Of a DNA stretch of 64,000 nt, positions 9,011 to 17,629 are shown in pieces (the first letter of the stretch is position 1; each line of letters opens with the position of its first letter). The notes beneath the pieces are model-generated. The model worked only from the letters and a program-made list of their open reading frames with translations, searched no databases and was not told the origin of the DNA. The DNA is from Aestuariibacter sp. GS-14 (lineage in GTDB: Bacteria > Pseudomonadota > Gammaproteobacteria > Enterobacterales > Alteromonadaceae): contig NZ_VHIP01000001.1 of the NCBI RefSeq assembly GCF_006494365.1, positions 620,001 to 684,000 on the forward strand, read 5' to 3'. The translations under genes and the position numbers were made by a program.

Positions 9011-9898
9011 TTAATGAATTACGCCCGACATGGTAAGCACAGCGATTACCGCTAAAATGAGCATAACATTGCGTTTAGCCAGCGTTACCAGGGCTTTGGG
9101 TTCGCAAGCCAGGTCGCGGTCGGGATCATCAGTAACCTCAACTTCTTCTGCCTTCGAGGCAACGTCTGTAAGCAATACTTCAGCGGGAACAGCAGGCTGC
9201 GTGAGATACGACAACCACACCGGCATAGCTCGCGAAAAATGCCCAACCAATAGTAAGCCACACGCTGTGATCCTTACCGGTACTATATCCAGGATGTGCA
9301 TCCAGGCCACTAGTAAATCGGCTTGCTCATCACTGCTTTGGCACGACAAGCGATACAACTCACGACTGGTTACATACAGTATTGCGCCAGCGGCACCGAA
9401 TATAGCAAACCACAAAATAACCGCCGCATAATGCTGATAATTCAACCACAGCAGATGTTGGCCAAAGCTCTTTCCGTGCACGGTTGCATCACTGTCGCTG
9501 TCATTGTCGCTATCATCAATATCACTTCTTTGCGTTGTGCAGTGGCCCAATTGCTCGGTATATAAATAACAGGCTTGCTTATCTCCGCATTCAGCAGCGT
9601 TTAAGAATGCCCGGTAGGTTTCACGCAGGCGTTCGCTGCCCAGGCATAAATACAACAATACGCTTTGCAAAATAAAACTAATAAAACCGCCAACCAACCA
9701 TTGCGTGATCACAAACGTTACCACTACCGGCAACGCCAGTTGAATAACCAATCTCACTTGTTCAGATTGATGGCTGATCCAAGACTGGGATTGTGCCCAG
9801 TCGAAATATTTAGCCAAATGCGTTTCTATATGCCAGCCGGGTGTTTTACGCATTGAGCGTTCTACCGCCAGTACGAGCAATAAACTGATTAAAATCAT
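9011..9898 (-). CDS. ampE: AmpE-like inner-membrane protein
   Basis: An integral membrane protein encoded with AmpD and historically linked to beta-lactamase induction; its biochemical role is unsettled. The chosen ATG (9898) is preceded by CAGGACCGATAAG and gives the family-type N-terminus MILISLLLVLAVERSMRK. The protein has 295 residues with hydrophobic segments near the N-terminus, around residues 60-90, around 155-180 and at the C-terminus (NVMLILAVIAVLTMSGVI). The internal PVRITACGLLLVGHF segment resembles AmpE. Its start is 1 bp after the ampD stop codon, so the two are translationally coupled. Confidence 0.88.
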   Translation of the reverse strand: MILISLLLVLAVERSMRKTPGWHIETHLAKYFDWAQSQSWISHQSEQVRLVIQLALPVVVTFVITQWLVGGFISFILQSVLLYLCLGSERLRETYRAFLNAAECGDKQACYLYTEQLGHCTTQRSDIDDSDNDSDSDATVHGKSFGQHLLWLNYQHYAAVILWFAIFGAAGAILYVTSRELYRLSCQSSDEQADLLVAWMHILDIVPVRITACGLLLVGHFSRAMPVWLSYLTQPAVPAEVLLTDVASKAEEVEVTDDPDRDLACEPKALVTLAKRNVMLILAVIAVLTMSGVIH

Positions 9899-9899
9899 C

Positions 9900-10466
9900 T
9901 TATCGGTCCTGCAGAATTGCCGCCAGCGCTTGTCGGTAAGCTGGCCAGTTGAATGCCACACCGGGGTCGGTTTTTCGACTCGGTGCTATATCGTTATGCC
10001 CCACTACCCTGCCAAGGGTAATCCGTGGAAAATAACGCAGTATTTCTTTACTCACATTAATAAGGCTTTGATATTGCGCTTCGGTGTAAGGCAAATTATC
10101 TGTGCCTTCCATTTCTATACCTATAGCAAAATCATTGCACTTTGGCCTGCCCTGAAACGACGAAACGCCGGCATGCCAGGCGCGCAGGTTAAAAGGCACG
10201 TATTGTTCAACCGCGCCATCCCGCCGGATCACACAATGCGCTGACACCCGCAGATGCGCGATCTCCGGATATACGGGATGATCGTTAGGATTAATCGTAC
10301 CGGTAAACAATTGCTCAATGCCGGGCGTACCAAATTCGCCGGGGGGCAACGAAATGTTGTGGATCACCAGCAAACTGACATCGGCGGCATCGGGACGCTC
10401 GTCATAAAACGGCGAGGCCTTGGCAATTGCACCCGAGTAAGTGATCGCTTCTGATTGATTTTCCAT
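9900..10466 (-). CDS. ampD: 1,6-anhydro-N-acetylmuramyl-L-alanine amidase
   Basis: A cytosolic zinc amidase of peptidoglycan recycling that removes the stem peptide from 1,6-anhydroMurNAc-peptides. Loss of AmpD raises AmpR-dependent beta-lactamase in enterics. At 188 residues it has normal length. The Amidase_2 fold shows the zinc ligands in VIHNISLPPGEFG (first His), VGHNDIAPSRKTDPG (second His and Asp), and the substrate-binding Lys in the same motif. It lacks a signal peptide, as expected for AmpD rather than AmiD. It forms an operon with ampE and is divergent from the retropepsin-like gene. Confidence 0.96.
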   Translation of the reverse strand: MENQSEAITYSGAIAKASPFYDERPDAADVSLLVIHNISLPPGEFGTPGIEQLFTGTINPNDHPVYPEIAHLRVSAHCVIRRDGAVEQYVPFNLRAWHAGVSSFQGRPKCNDFAIGIEMEGTDNLPYTEAQYQSLINVSKEILRYFPRITLGRVVGHNDIAPSRKTDPGVAFNWPAYRQALAAILQDR

Positions 10467-10527
10467 ATCTTTATTGGTTAGCGTGTAGCCATTCTCAGCA
10501 ATGTGAGATAGTGTGACAGTGAAGTAT

Positions 10528-10533
10528 TATAAT
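10528..10533 (+). promoter_or_regulatory. Possible -10 box for the retropepsin-like gene
   Basis: A consensus TATAAT stands 24 bp before the ATG at 10557, in the short divergent spacer between ampD and this gene. No good -35 hexamer was found at 17 bp spacing, so the call is tentative. Confidence 0.4.
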
Positions 10534-10556
10534 CACAACAAAAATCCGGAGCCGGT

Positions 10557-11078
10557 ATGACCTCTACCGACAGCCAGCACAATGGTGCAGCCAAATGGAT
10601 GCTGATCCTTGCCTGGACCAGCGCATTTGCCCTGCTTATTTACGTGTTCAGCGATTTACTTGAACAACAAATCAATCCCAATAGCCAGCCAGTCAGTGAA
10701 ACCGCAGGCGGGCAGGTAACCGTGCAACTGGCGCAAAACAAACAGGGGCATTACGTGGTTACCGGTGCAATAAATGATATTCCGGTGGTGTTTTTGGTAG
10801 ATACAGGCGCAACGGATGTTGCCATTCCCGCCAACCTCGCCGCCGAACTCGGGCTGGTAAAAGGCAGGCCGGGGCTGGCTAATACCGCCAACGGCACGGT
10901 AACGGTTTACGATACCCTTGTTAACAAACTCAGCATTGGTCAAATAACCCTGTATAATGTGGATGCCAATATTAACCCAGGCATGCAGTCCGGCCATATA
11001 TTGCTTGGCATGAGCGCCTTAAAGCAGCTCGAGTTTACCCAACGGGATAACACCCTGATACTGCGTACCCTAAACTAA
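10557..11078 (+). CDS. Membrane-anchored retropepsin-like aspartic protease (clan AA, TIGR02281-type)
   Basis: A 173-residue protein with one N-terminal membrane helix (WMLILAWTSAFALLIYVFSD, about 14-33) and a periplasmic domain. The domain carries the single aspartic-protease motif VFLVDTGATDVAIP, as in retropepsins that dimerise to form the active site. A second conserved segment is GHILLGMSALKQLEF. The family is widespread in proteobacteria but its substrates are unknown. GGAG lies before the ATG. nadC starts 14 bp after the stop codon, so the two are probably cotranscribed. Confidence 0.88.
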   Translation: MTSTDSQHNGAAKWMLILAWTSAFALLIYVFSDLLEQQINPNSQPVSETAGGQVTVQLAQNKQGHYVVTGAINDIPVVFLVDTGATDVAIPANLAAELGLVKGRPGLANTANGTVTVYDTLVNKLSIGQITLYNVDANINPGMQSGHILLGMSALKQLEFTQRDNTLILRTLN

Positions 11079-11091
11079 GAAGATATTTATT

Positions 11092-11952
11092 GTGAGCCAA
11101 CAATCTCTACCCGCCCAGCACCTGATTGACAGTCAGGTGATTGCTGCACTGGCTGAAGATCTCGGTGGTCAAGCCGATGCCAGCGCCGATATTACCGCCA
11201 ATCTTATTCCGGCAACCCAGCAGGCAACCGCCACAATTATTACCCGTGAAGACTGTGTGGTGTGCGGTGTTGCCTGGGCCAGGGCCGCATTCTCACTGGT
11301 AGACAGTGAAATCGAACAACACTGGCATGTGCAAGACGGCGACAGCATAACCGCTAATTCAACAATGGTTACACTCAAAGGCAATGCCCGCGCATTGCTT
11401 ACTGCCGAACGCACCGCGCTCAATTTTTTGCAGTTGTTATCGGCAACGGCTACCGTTACAGCTTACTATGCCAGTATTCTGGAAAATACCGGGACACGCA
11501 TTTTAGATACCCGTAAAACCATACCGGGTCTGCGGCTGGCACAAAAATATGCCGTCGCCTGCGGCGGCGGAAAAAATCACCGGATTGGTTTATTTGACGC
11601 CTTTCTGATTAAAGAAAATCATATTGCTGGCTGCGGAAACATTGCCACGGCGGTGGCTAATGCGCGGTCCCTGGCACCTGGTAAACCGGTTGAGGTAGAA
11701 GTAGAGTCATTGGAAGAGTTACAACAAGCCATTGATGCCGGTGCCGATATCGTGATGCTGGATAACTTTAGTAACGAACAGATCCAACGCGCAGTTAGCA
11801 TTAACCAAAAACGCTGTAAACTGGAAGTCTCAGGTAACGTAACGTCTGAGCGTCTGTCAACCCTGGCGCAATTAGGGGTAGACTTTATTTCGTCAGGGGC
11901 ATTGACCAAAAACGTGAATGCTGTTGATCTATCGTTAAGGCTTGTATTGTAA
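11092..11952 (+). CDS. nadC: Nicotinate-nucleotide pyrophosphorylase (quinolinate phosphoribosyltransferase)
   Basis: This cytosolic enzyme converts quinolinate and PRPP to nicotinate mononucleotide, CO2 and pyrophosphate in de novo NAD synthesis. The 286-residue length is normal. Recognisable segments are ALNFLQLLSATAT, the DTRKTIPGLRLAQKYAVACG substrate-binding stretch, GGGKNHRIGLFDAFLIKENH, VEVESLEELQQA and the phosphate-binding barrel end LEVSGNV and DFISSGALTK. Translation appears to start at a GTG. The neighbourhood nadC-pilA-pilC-pilD-coaE is typical of gammaproteobacteria. Confidence 0.97.
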   Translation: MSQQSLPAQHLIDSQVIAALAEDLGGQADASADITANLIPATQQATATIITREDCVVCGVAWARAAFSLVDSEIEQHWHVQDGDSITANSTMVTLKGNARALLTAERTALNFLQLLSATATVTAYYASILENTGTRILDTRKTIPGLRLAQKYAVACGGGKNHRIGLFDAFLIKENHIAGCGNIATAVANARSLAPGKPVEVEVESLEELQQAIDAGADIVMLDNFSNEQIQRAVSINQKRCKLEVSGNVTSERLSTLAQLGVDFISSGALTKNVNAVDLSLRLVL

Positions 11953-12050
11953 AGCCTTGATCGCTACTCGTGCTGTTTGGCGACTTGTTAGGTATAAAAG
12001 CAAACACCCTGCATGCCGCCGAATCTAGACATGAGTATAGTTTCTAATAC

Positions 12051-12078
12051 TTGTCAGATGCTTAGATGGTTCTATACT
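12051..12078 (+). promoter_or_regulatory. Sigma-70-type promoter of pilA
   Basis: TTGTCA and TATACT are separated by 16 bp, about 100 bp before the pilA start. No convincing sigma-54 (-24/-12) element was found in the nadC-pilA spacer, although sigma-54 drives pilA in some relatives. Confidence 0.6.
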
Positions 12079-12178
12079 GAGAATCAAGTACCGGGGATGT
12101 TGTGACGACTAACCAGGTATAAACTTAACACCATATGCAAATTGACTGTTATCGCTTAAGCGACCCGGAGATGTGACC

Positions 12179-12610
12179 ATGCAAAATATCAAACTGAACA
12201 ACAAAGGTTTTACCTTAATCGAATTGATGATCGTTGTAGCTATCATCGGTATTCTGGCTGCGGTGGCGCTGCCTGCTTATCAGAACTACACCACCAAAGC
12301 GCGTTTCTCTGAAGTAACACTGGCTACTCAGGCTCACAAAACTGGCATTGAAGTATGTGCGCAAACCGAGCTTGACCTGACTAGTTGTGCTGCTGGCTCT
12401 AACGGCGTTCCTGCGGACATTTCAGTTGCAAGTGGTCTGGTAAGCTCTGTAACCTGGACAGCGTCTTCTTCAACTGCGGGTACCCTGGTTGCAACAGCAA
12501 TTTCTGGTAGCGGCTTGTCTGGCCAAACTTACACACTGACTGCTACTCTGAACTCTTCTACTGGTAAAGTGACTTGGGCAGAATCTTGTTCTGACGCAGC
12601 ACTGTGCTAA
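12179..12610 (+). CDS. pilA: Type IV pilin PilA (major-pilin type)
   Basis: The prepilin subunit is inserted in the inner membrane and polymerised into the pilus. The short leader [10 protein letters not shown] is followed by the processing site Gly10/Phe11 and the hydrophobic helix [20 protein letters not shown] with the conserved Glu at mature position 5. Cysteines near the C-terminus (ESC...LC) would form the D-region disulfide. The ATG at 12179 has GGAG 8 bp upstream; a GTG 6 bp earlier is in frame but less likely. The length (143 residues) is normal. It has its own promoter and a strong terminator, so it is likely expressed far more than pilC. Confidence 0.94.
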   Translation: MQNIKLNNKGFTLIELMIVVAIIGILAAVALPAYQNYTTKARFSEVTLATQAHKTGIEVCAQTELDLTSCAAGSNGVPADISVASGLVSSVTWTASSSTAGTLVATAISGSGLSGQTYTLTATLNSSTGKVTWAESCSDAALC

Positions 12611-12627
12611 TCAGATGACATAACACG

Positions 12628-12653
12628 AAGCCCAGTTTACGCTGGGCTTTTTG
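12628..12653 (+). terminator. Intrinsic terminator after pilA
   Basis: AAGCCCAG and CTGGGCTT form the stem around TTTACG and are followed by TTTTG. It occupies the short pilA-pilC spacer and isolates pilA transcription from pilC. Confidence 0.9.
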
Positions 12654-12676
12654 CTTTCTGAACAGGTGGAAAATGT

Positions 12677-13894
12677 ATGGCCAAAACAGAATCACTGACA
12701 ACCTATACCTGGCAAGGTAAAAATCAGAAAGGTCAAACCATCAAAGGCGAGACCAGTGCCAAGTCAATTCAGGAAGCAAAAAACCTGCTTCGTCGCCAGG
12801 GGATCTCCGCCACTAAAGTTAGAAAACTGTCTAAACCGCTGTTTGGTAAAGGCAGAGAAAAGATCACAGCAGCTGATGTGTGCGTTATCTCCCGCCAAAT
12901 TGCGACTATGCTGGCAGCAGGCGTGACGCTGATTCAAACCATTGACATGCTGGCAAAAGGACACTCCAAAGCGGAGATGCGTAAAGTCCTCACGCAGATT
13001 GGCGACGAGGTTAAAGCCGGTAACCCACTGTCTAAAGCCCTACGCAAGCACCCTAAACATTTCGACGACCTGTATTGCGATCTGGTAGAAACCGGTGAAC
13101 ACTCTGGTGCCCTCGAGACAATTTACGATCGTATCGCTACCTATAAAGAAAAAGCCGAAGCGCTAAAGTCAAAAATCAAAAAAGCGATGTTTTATCCCAT
13201 CGCAGTATTGGTAGTGGCCTTTATTGTTACCGCCGTTCTGCTTATTTTCGTAGTGCCGCAGTTTGAAGAAATATTTTCCAGTTTTGGCGCTGAACTACCT
13301 GCGTTCACCTTGTTAGTATTGGCAATATCCCGGTTTGTACAGGATTTTGGGGTATTTATTGTCGCCGGTATGGCCGTGGCAGGCTATTTGTTTAAACAAT
13401 ATTATGCCCGTTCAAAAGATCTGCGCGACAGCATAGACGCGCGCATGTTAAAGATCCCGGTCATCGGCGAAATCCTGAAAAAGGCTGCCATTGCACGTTT
13501 CACCCGTACACTTGCTACAACCTTTGCAGCAGGTGTACCGCTAATCGGCGCGCTCGAATCTGCCGCAGGTGCGTCGGGTAATGCGGTATATCGCGATGCG
13601 ATTTTGTTTATTCGCAAAGAAGTCGCCGGTGGTATACAAATGAACACCGCAATGCGCGGTACCAACGTATTCCCGGATATGGTTACCCAGATGATCGCCA
13701 TTGGTGAAGAGTCTGGCGCGGTTGATGAGATGCTCAGCAAAATCGCCACCATTTACGAAGCCGAAGTCGACGACATGGTAGACGGTTTAACCAGCTTACT
13801 TGAACCCATGATCATGGCAGTACTTGGCGTAGTGATTGGTGGCCTGATTGTGGCAATGTATTTGCCAATCTTCCAGATGGGTATGGTTGTGTAG
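12677..13894 (+). CDS. pilC: Type IV pilus inner-membrane platform protein PilC
   Basis: A 405-residue T2SSF-family protein that forms the inner-membrane platform for pilus assembly. Two tandem T2SSF repeats are visible (about 70-195 and 275-400), each starting with a helical motif (ISRQIATMLAAGVTLIQTI and FTRTLATTFAAGVPLIGAL). Three membrane segments occur, near 170-195, 215-240 and at the C-terminus (MIMAVLGVVIGGLIVAMYLPI). The N-terminal YTWQGKNQKGQTIKGE is characteristic of PilC. Normally pilB lies directly upstream; here pilC follows pilA with no room for it. Confidence 0.96.
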   Translation: MAKTESLTTYTWQGKNQKGQTIKGETSAKSIQEAKNLLRRQGISATKVRKLSKPLFGKGREKITAADVCVISRQIATMLAAGVTLIQTIDMLAKGHSKAEMRKVLTQIGDEVKAGNPLSKALRKHPKHFDDLYCDLVETGEHSGALETIYDRIATYKEKAEALKSKIKKAMFYPIAVLVVAFIVTAVLLIFVVPQFEEIFSSFGAELPAFTLLVLAISRFVQDFGVFIVAGMAVAGYLFKQYYARSKDLRDSIDARMLKIPVIGEILKKAAIARFTRTLATTFAAGVPLIGALESAAGASGNAVYRDAILFIRKEVAGGIQMNTAMRGTNVFPDMVTQMIAIGEESGAVDEMLSKIATIYEAEVDDMVDGLTSLLEPMIMAVLGVVIGGLIVAMYLPIFQMGMVV

Positions 13895-13904
13895 CTTACT
13901 TATC

Positions 13905-13937
13905 GTGGGGTAAGGTGTTATTCTTGCCCCACTTTTT
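13905..13937 (+). terminator. Intrinsic terminator between pilC and pilD
   Basis: GTGGGGTAAG pairs with CTTGCCCCAC (one G-U) around an 8-nt loop and is followed by TTTTT. It begins 10 bp after the pilC stop codon. Confidence 0.8.
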
Positions 13938-13966
13938 AACCAATTAAACCTACTTTAAACATCATC

Positions 13967-14842
13967 ATGCAACCGATAATTGATCTGAGTATTTCAACGC
14001 CCTGGTTTTTCTATGCAATGGTGGGCATCGTTAGCCTGATGGTTGGTAGCTTCCTGAATGTGGTGATACACAGATTACCTATTATGATGGAACGCGCCTG
14101 GAAGCAGGAATACCAAGGGTATTTTCATCCGGAAACGGCGCCAGAAACCGCCCCTCAATATAACCTGATTAAACCCGACAGCACCTGTCCTAAATGCGGC
14201 CACACGATTCGTGCCTGGGAAAATATCCCATTAATCAGCTATGCCATCCTCGGCGGACGCTGTGCCGGCTGTAAAACCCCTATCTCTATACGCTATCCTC
14301 TGGTGGAGCTGCTTACCGCCGTGCTTTCAGTATGGATTGCCATGCACTTTGGACCCGGCAAAGCGGCTTTGGCTGGCGTGGTGTTAACCTGGATGCTGGT
14401 TGCCATGACATTTATCGATTTGGATAAAATGCTGCTACCCGACCAAATCACGTTACCTGCGCTATGGTTCGGTTTGTTGTTAAGTCTGGATCACGTGTTT
14501 GTTTCACCGCAGGATGCCATTTTAGGGGCAGCCTTTGGCTATTTGATCCTGTGGAGTATTTACTGGGCATTTAAGCTATTAACCGGCAAAGAAGGCATGG
14601 GCTTTGGCGACTTTAAACTGCTCGCGGCGCTAGGTGCATTTACCGGCTGGCAGGGGTTGCTGATCATTGTATTGCTATCGTCTTTTGTAGGCGCACTGTT
14701 TGGCTTAGTGATTATGATTAAACAACGCCAGGGTAAAAATCTGGCGATTCCGTACGGCCCTTATCTAGCGATTGCAGGCTGGATAGCCCTGCTCTACCAG
14801 GAAGATATAAAAACCGCCTATTTTAACTGGGTATTCAGCTAA
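13967..14842 (+). CDS. pilD: Prepilin leader peptidase / N-methyltransferase PilD
   Basis: A polytopic membrane enzyme that cleaves the prepilin leader and methylates the new N-terminal Phe; it often also serves type II secretion. The 291-residue protein has the N-terminal DiS_P_DiS region with the zinc-binding pairs CPKC and CAGC (GGRCAGCKTPISIRYPLVE). The two catalytic aspartates lie in FIDLDKMLLPDQ and GMGFGDFKLLA. Multiple membrane helices follow. No strong ribosome-binding site is visible before the ATG. The gene abuts coaE without a gap. Confidence 0.96.
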   Translation: MQPIIDLSISTPWFFYAMVGIVSLMVGSFLNVVIHRLPIMMERAWKQEYQGYFHPETAPETAPQYNLIKPDSTCPKCGHTIRAWENIPLISYAILGGRCAGCKTPISIRYPLVELLTAVLSVWIAMHFGPGKAALAGVVLTWMLVAMTFIDLDKMLLPDQITLPALWFGLLLSLDHVFVSPQDAILGAAFGYLILWSIYWAFKLLTGKEGMGFGDFKLLAALGAFTGWQGLLIIVLLSSFVGALFGLVIMIKQRQGKNLAIPYGPYLAIAGWIALLYQEDIKTAYFNWVFS

Positions 14843-15463
14843 ATGACGCAGGCACCACAACGTCCCTTTTTAGTTGGCCTAACCGGTGGAATAGGCTCAG
14901 GTAAAACGTTAGTCAGCGATACGTTTGCCGATTTGGGTATTGAGATTGTTGATGCCGATATCATTGCACGGGATGTGGTTGCACCGGGAAGTGCAGGATT
15001 GGCCGCGCTTGTCGCCCACTTTGGCGCAGGTATTATTGCCGATAACGGCGAATTAAACCGGGCAGCATTACGCGAACGGGTATTCAGCGATGAGCAGGAG
15101 AAACAATGGCTGAATGCCTGTCTTCATCCTCGCATTAGGCAGGCCATGCAACAAGCCGCAGCGAACGTTTCCTCACCTTATGGCATATTGGCGGTGCCGC
15201 TATTAATAGAGAATAATCTTATTGCGATGGTAGATCGCGTTGCAGTGGTAGATTGCCCAGAGGCAATGCAGTTATCGCGAGCCATGCAGCGCGATGGTAG
15301 CAGTGAAGCCATTATCAAAAATATCATGGCGTCTCAGGCTACGCGTGAGCAACGTTTAGCTGTGGCTGACGATGTAATAGACAACAGCAATTCGCCCGAG
15401 TCTACCCGACAGCAGATACAAACATTACACTTGCGCTACCTTAAGCTCGCTCAGGCACGTTAA
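14843..15463 (+). CDS. coaE: Dephospho-CoA kinase
   Basis: The last step of CoA synthesis: ATP-dependent phosphorylation of dephospho-CoA on the ribose 3' hydroxyl. The 206-residue P-loop protein has GLTGGIGSGKT at the N-terminus, the DADIIARDVVAPGSAG substrate motif, the LHPRIRQ lid region and the C-terminal DDVIDNS. The ATG immediately follows the pilD stop codon, so translation is coupled. zapD and yacG, the usual next genes, come only after an opposite-strand insertion of three small genes. Confidence 0.96.
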   Translation: MTQAPQRPFLVGLTGGIGSGKTLVSDTFADLGIEIVDADIIARDVVAPGSAGLAALVAHFGAGIIADNGELNRAALRERVFSDEQEKQWLNACLHPRIRQAMQQAAANVSSPYGILAVPLLIENNLIAMVDRVAVVDCPEAMQLSRAMQRDGSSEAIIKNIMASQATREQRLAVADDVIDNSNSPESTRQQIQTLHLRYLKLAQAR

Positions 15464-15466
15464 CCA

Positions 15467-15739
15467 TTACACCATCTGATAGCGCGCCAGCGTTTGCGCA
15501 AATCGCCATAGTGCCCGTCGTTTTCTGCCACTTTTTGAACCATTAGAATCCGTTGAATACTGCGCTTTCGCCACGCCAAGTGCAAAGCTACTCAGCAATC
15601 CCCATGGCGTAGCAAGCCATTGTCTTGCAGCAGAAATAGTCTCCTGCCTGCAATAATCACTGACTTCTGAGGCCTCTACAGCCTGACGTCGCCACTTATC
15701 GCAGTTGCCTTGCTCTTTTCGCAGTACATAGTTAATCAT
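15467..15739 (-). CDS. Small basic YqjK-like protein
   Basis: Starting at the ATG at 15739 (GGA upstream, overlapping the end of the yqjE-like gene by 8 bp) the product has 90 residues. It is basic (many Arg/Lys), with a weakly hydrophobic centre (WGLLSSFALGVAKA). Position as the third gene after yqjD-like and yqjE-like genes matches the E. coli yqjD-yqjE-yqjK order, which is the main reason for the name; sequence similarity is too low to be sure by eye. The function is unknown. Its end is 4 bp from the end of coaE, which is convergent. Confidence 0.65.
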   Translation of the reverse strand: MINYVLRKEQGNCDKWRRQAVEASEVSDYCRQETISAARQWLATPWGLLSSFALGVAKAQYSTDSNGSKSGRKRRALWRFAQTLARYQMV

Positions 15740-16232
15740 GGCGATTATCCTTTGTTTTCTGTTGCGGCTGCGGCTTTGCAAATGCCGCTTCAATCATGCC
15801 ACTGAGCGACACCTTTTCCAGTGCGCCCTTTGCCGTTTGCCAGGCAAGCCAGCAAAGGCTGGCATTCAACACCAGTAACACGCCTACAATGCCTGCTATC
15901 GGCATTGTCAGTGAATGTAGACCTGCCGCTAGCCCTGCGTTAATTAACAACCAACAACAACATGCCAGCGTGAAGGCAGCCAGTGTTGCCAGTGCGGTAA
16001 CCAGAATGGATTTTCTGACAAGCCTGGCTTCAGCCTTCACCCACTGCCATTTCACAAACCATTCGTACTGTTTAGCCTGAAATGCATCGGTGGCTAGTTC
16101 AACAATGGTGTCCAGCGTTGGATCCGTTGTATCTTCAGCGCCTGATACTTCCGATTTTTCAGTCCCATCGTGTTCGTCAAAATGATTGTCTGAATCTGAA
16201 TCAACTGACATGTTGTTGCTTGCTGACTGCAT
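15732..16232 (-). CDS. YqjE-like membrane protein (phage holin superfamily fold)
   Basis: A 166-residue protein with an acidic, Ser/Asp-rich N-terminus and two closely spaced membrane helices (about 75-100, ILVTALATLAAFTLACCCWL, and about 106-130, LTMPIAGIVGVLLVLNAS). This is the layout of YqjE and the putative Actinobacterial Holin-X/YqjE family. In E. coli it belongs to a small stationary-phase membrane operon. It lies 5 bp after the yqjD-like stop. The holin label refers to fold similarity; no phage genes are nearby. Confidence 0.78.
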   Translation of the reverse strand: MQSASNNMSVDSDSDNHFDEHDGTEKSEVSGAEDTTDPTLDTIVELATDAFQAKQYEWFVKWQWVKAEARLVRKSILVTALATLAAFTLACCCWLLINAGLAAGLHSLTMPIAGIVGVLLVLNASLCWLAWQTAKGALEKVSLSGMIEAAFAKPQPQQKTKDNRHD

Positions 16233-16237
16233 AGCGT

Positions 16238-16543
16238 TTACTTCGCCTTTTTCAGCAACGACGTAACCAACACGCCTGCAGCAAAAGCGATACCGGCCGC
16301 GGCAAGTGGATTTTCTGTGGCATAGTTACGTACACTGGATTGCTGCCACTTTTGCTTTGCTAAACGCTTGCGGGCAGCCAGCTTATCGGCCGTTGCGGAA
16401 GACGTATCGCGCACTGATGCTTCGGCAGCAGCGGCCTTTTCAGCGAGGGAATTTACCGACTCGTGCAACGACGATTGCAATTTGTCAGTCATTGGATGCA
16501 TTGATGTATCGGCACCATTACTTACGCGTTTTGAGGTAGCCAT
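16238..16543 (-). CDS. yqjD: DUF883 family protein (YqjD/ElaB-like, membrane-anchored)
   Basis: A 101-residue protein with a charged Ala-rich helix (about 25-75) followed by one C-terminal membrane segment NPLAAAGIAFAAGVLVTSLL and a basic tail. This is the arrangement of YqjD, ElaB and YgaM, inner-membrane proteins that associate with ribosomes in stationary-phase E. coli. AAGGAG precedes the ATG. It is the first gene of the three-gene minus-strand operon lodged between coaE and zapD. Confidence 0.82.
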   Translation of the reverse strand: MATSKRVSNGADTSMHPMTDKLQSSLHESVNSLAEKAAAAEASVRDTSSATADKLAARKRLAKQKWQQSSVRNYATENPLAAAGIAFAAGVLVTSLLKKAK

Positions 16544-16873
16544 AAAATACTCCTTGTAGATAAATTAAGCTTTGAAGGGTTATCGCTGTTTTGCGTAACC
16601 ACAATTTGTCTGCTGCAAATGGTATTCCAGCTAAAAATTAAAAACTTAATCCATTGAAATACTTAAACTATTTTCAATTTAGATTTATACTTGCCGTTTA
16701 ATGACTTAACTAATTCGAATTCGATTGCGAAAATGATGCCGGTTAGCCTGTAAAAGCTTCACAGTATCTGTGTTGGCCTTACACCTTGTATAACGGAGTA
16801 AACGTCCGGATATATTGGTAAATTAGCGGCTTGACTGGTAGTCTGTTGAGATAAACAGGTTCCGAGGATTTAA
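16544..16873. other. Divergent spacer between the yqjD-like gene and zapD
   Basis: An AT-rich stretch of 330 bp without a coding frame. It should hold the promoters for the yqj-like operon and for zapD. TTGACT (near 16831) is present but no -10 box at proper spacing could be paired with it. GAGGA before the zapD ATG is a good ribosome-binding site. Confidence 0.5.
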
Positions 16874-17629
16874 ATGGCAAACTTCACAGTGTACGAATTT
16901 CCGCTGAAAGAAAAAGTTCGCAATTACCTGCGGATTGAGCAGCTCATGGGTCAGCTGAAGGCGGGGGCTGCCGGTTTAGACAACGGTATGCAACTGTATT
17001 TCTTTGAGCAACTTTTTACGCTGCTGGATTTGTTCGAGCGTATTGATATTCGCACCGACATTGTGAAAGACCTGGATATACACGAGAAAAACCTGGTGTA
17101 CTGGTCACAGTTACCCAATATCGATAACGATGCCTTGCAGCAGACCCTGCGCACTATTATTTCTATTCGCGATAACCTGAAACAAAGTAAGAAAGTGAGT
17201 CCTGCGTTAAAAGACGACAAGTTTCTTGCCAGCATCCGTCAACGATTTGCCATTCCCGGTGCTACCTGCAGTTTTGATTTACCCAACCTGCATTTTTGGA
17301 TGCATTTGCCATTGGCCCAGCGACAGGATGACGTAAAACAATGGATTCAGTACTTTGCCCTCACTGAAGAGGCCATTAGCATTACTTTGTCCTTTTTGAG
17401 AGAACGCACCATGTACTCAAAGGAAACCGCCACCAACGGTTTCTATCAAGGCGTTGCCGATGACAAGAATGAACTCATTCGCATCCGCTGTGCCAGCGGT
17501 ACGGACTTCTATCCCACCCTCAGTGGCAACAAGTACCGCTATGCACTCAGATTCATGTATTTTAATCCGCCTGAAGGACGTTCAGGTGCCGTAGAACAAA
17601 ATGTTCAATTCGATATAGCAGCGTGTTAA
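16874..17629 (+). CDS. zapD: Cell division protein ZapD
   Basis: A cytosolic FtsZ-associated protein that bundles FtsZ filaments at the division ring. The 251-residue length and the N-terminus ([18 protein letters not shown]) are characteristic of ZapD (YacF/DUF1342): an alpha-helical half followed by a beta-rich half ([18 protein letters not shown]). It overlaps yacG by 7 bp. The coaE-zapD-yacG order seen in enterics is preserved here apart from the yqj-like insertion. Confidence 0.95.
   Translation: MANFTVYEFPLKEKVRNYLRIEQLMGQLKAGAAGLDNGMQLYFFEQLFTLLDLFERIDIRTDIVKDLDIHEKNLVYWSQLPNIDNDALQQTLRTIISIRDNLKQSKKVSPALKDDKFLASIRQRFAIPGATCSFDLPNLHFWMHLPLAQRQDDVKQWIQYFALTEEAISITLSFLRERTMYSKETATNGFYQGVADDKNELIRIRCASGTDFYPTLSGNKYRYALRFMYFNPPEGRSGAVEQNVQFDIAAC

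Noticed and set aside
15732-16232. Prophage holin
   Set aside because: The holin label is fold-level only; the gene sits in a yqjDEK-like operon with no phage genes around it.
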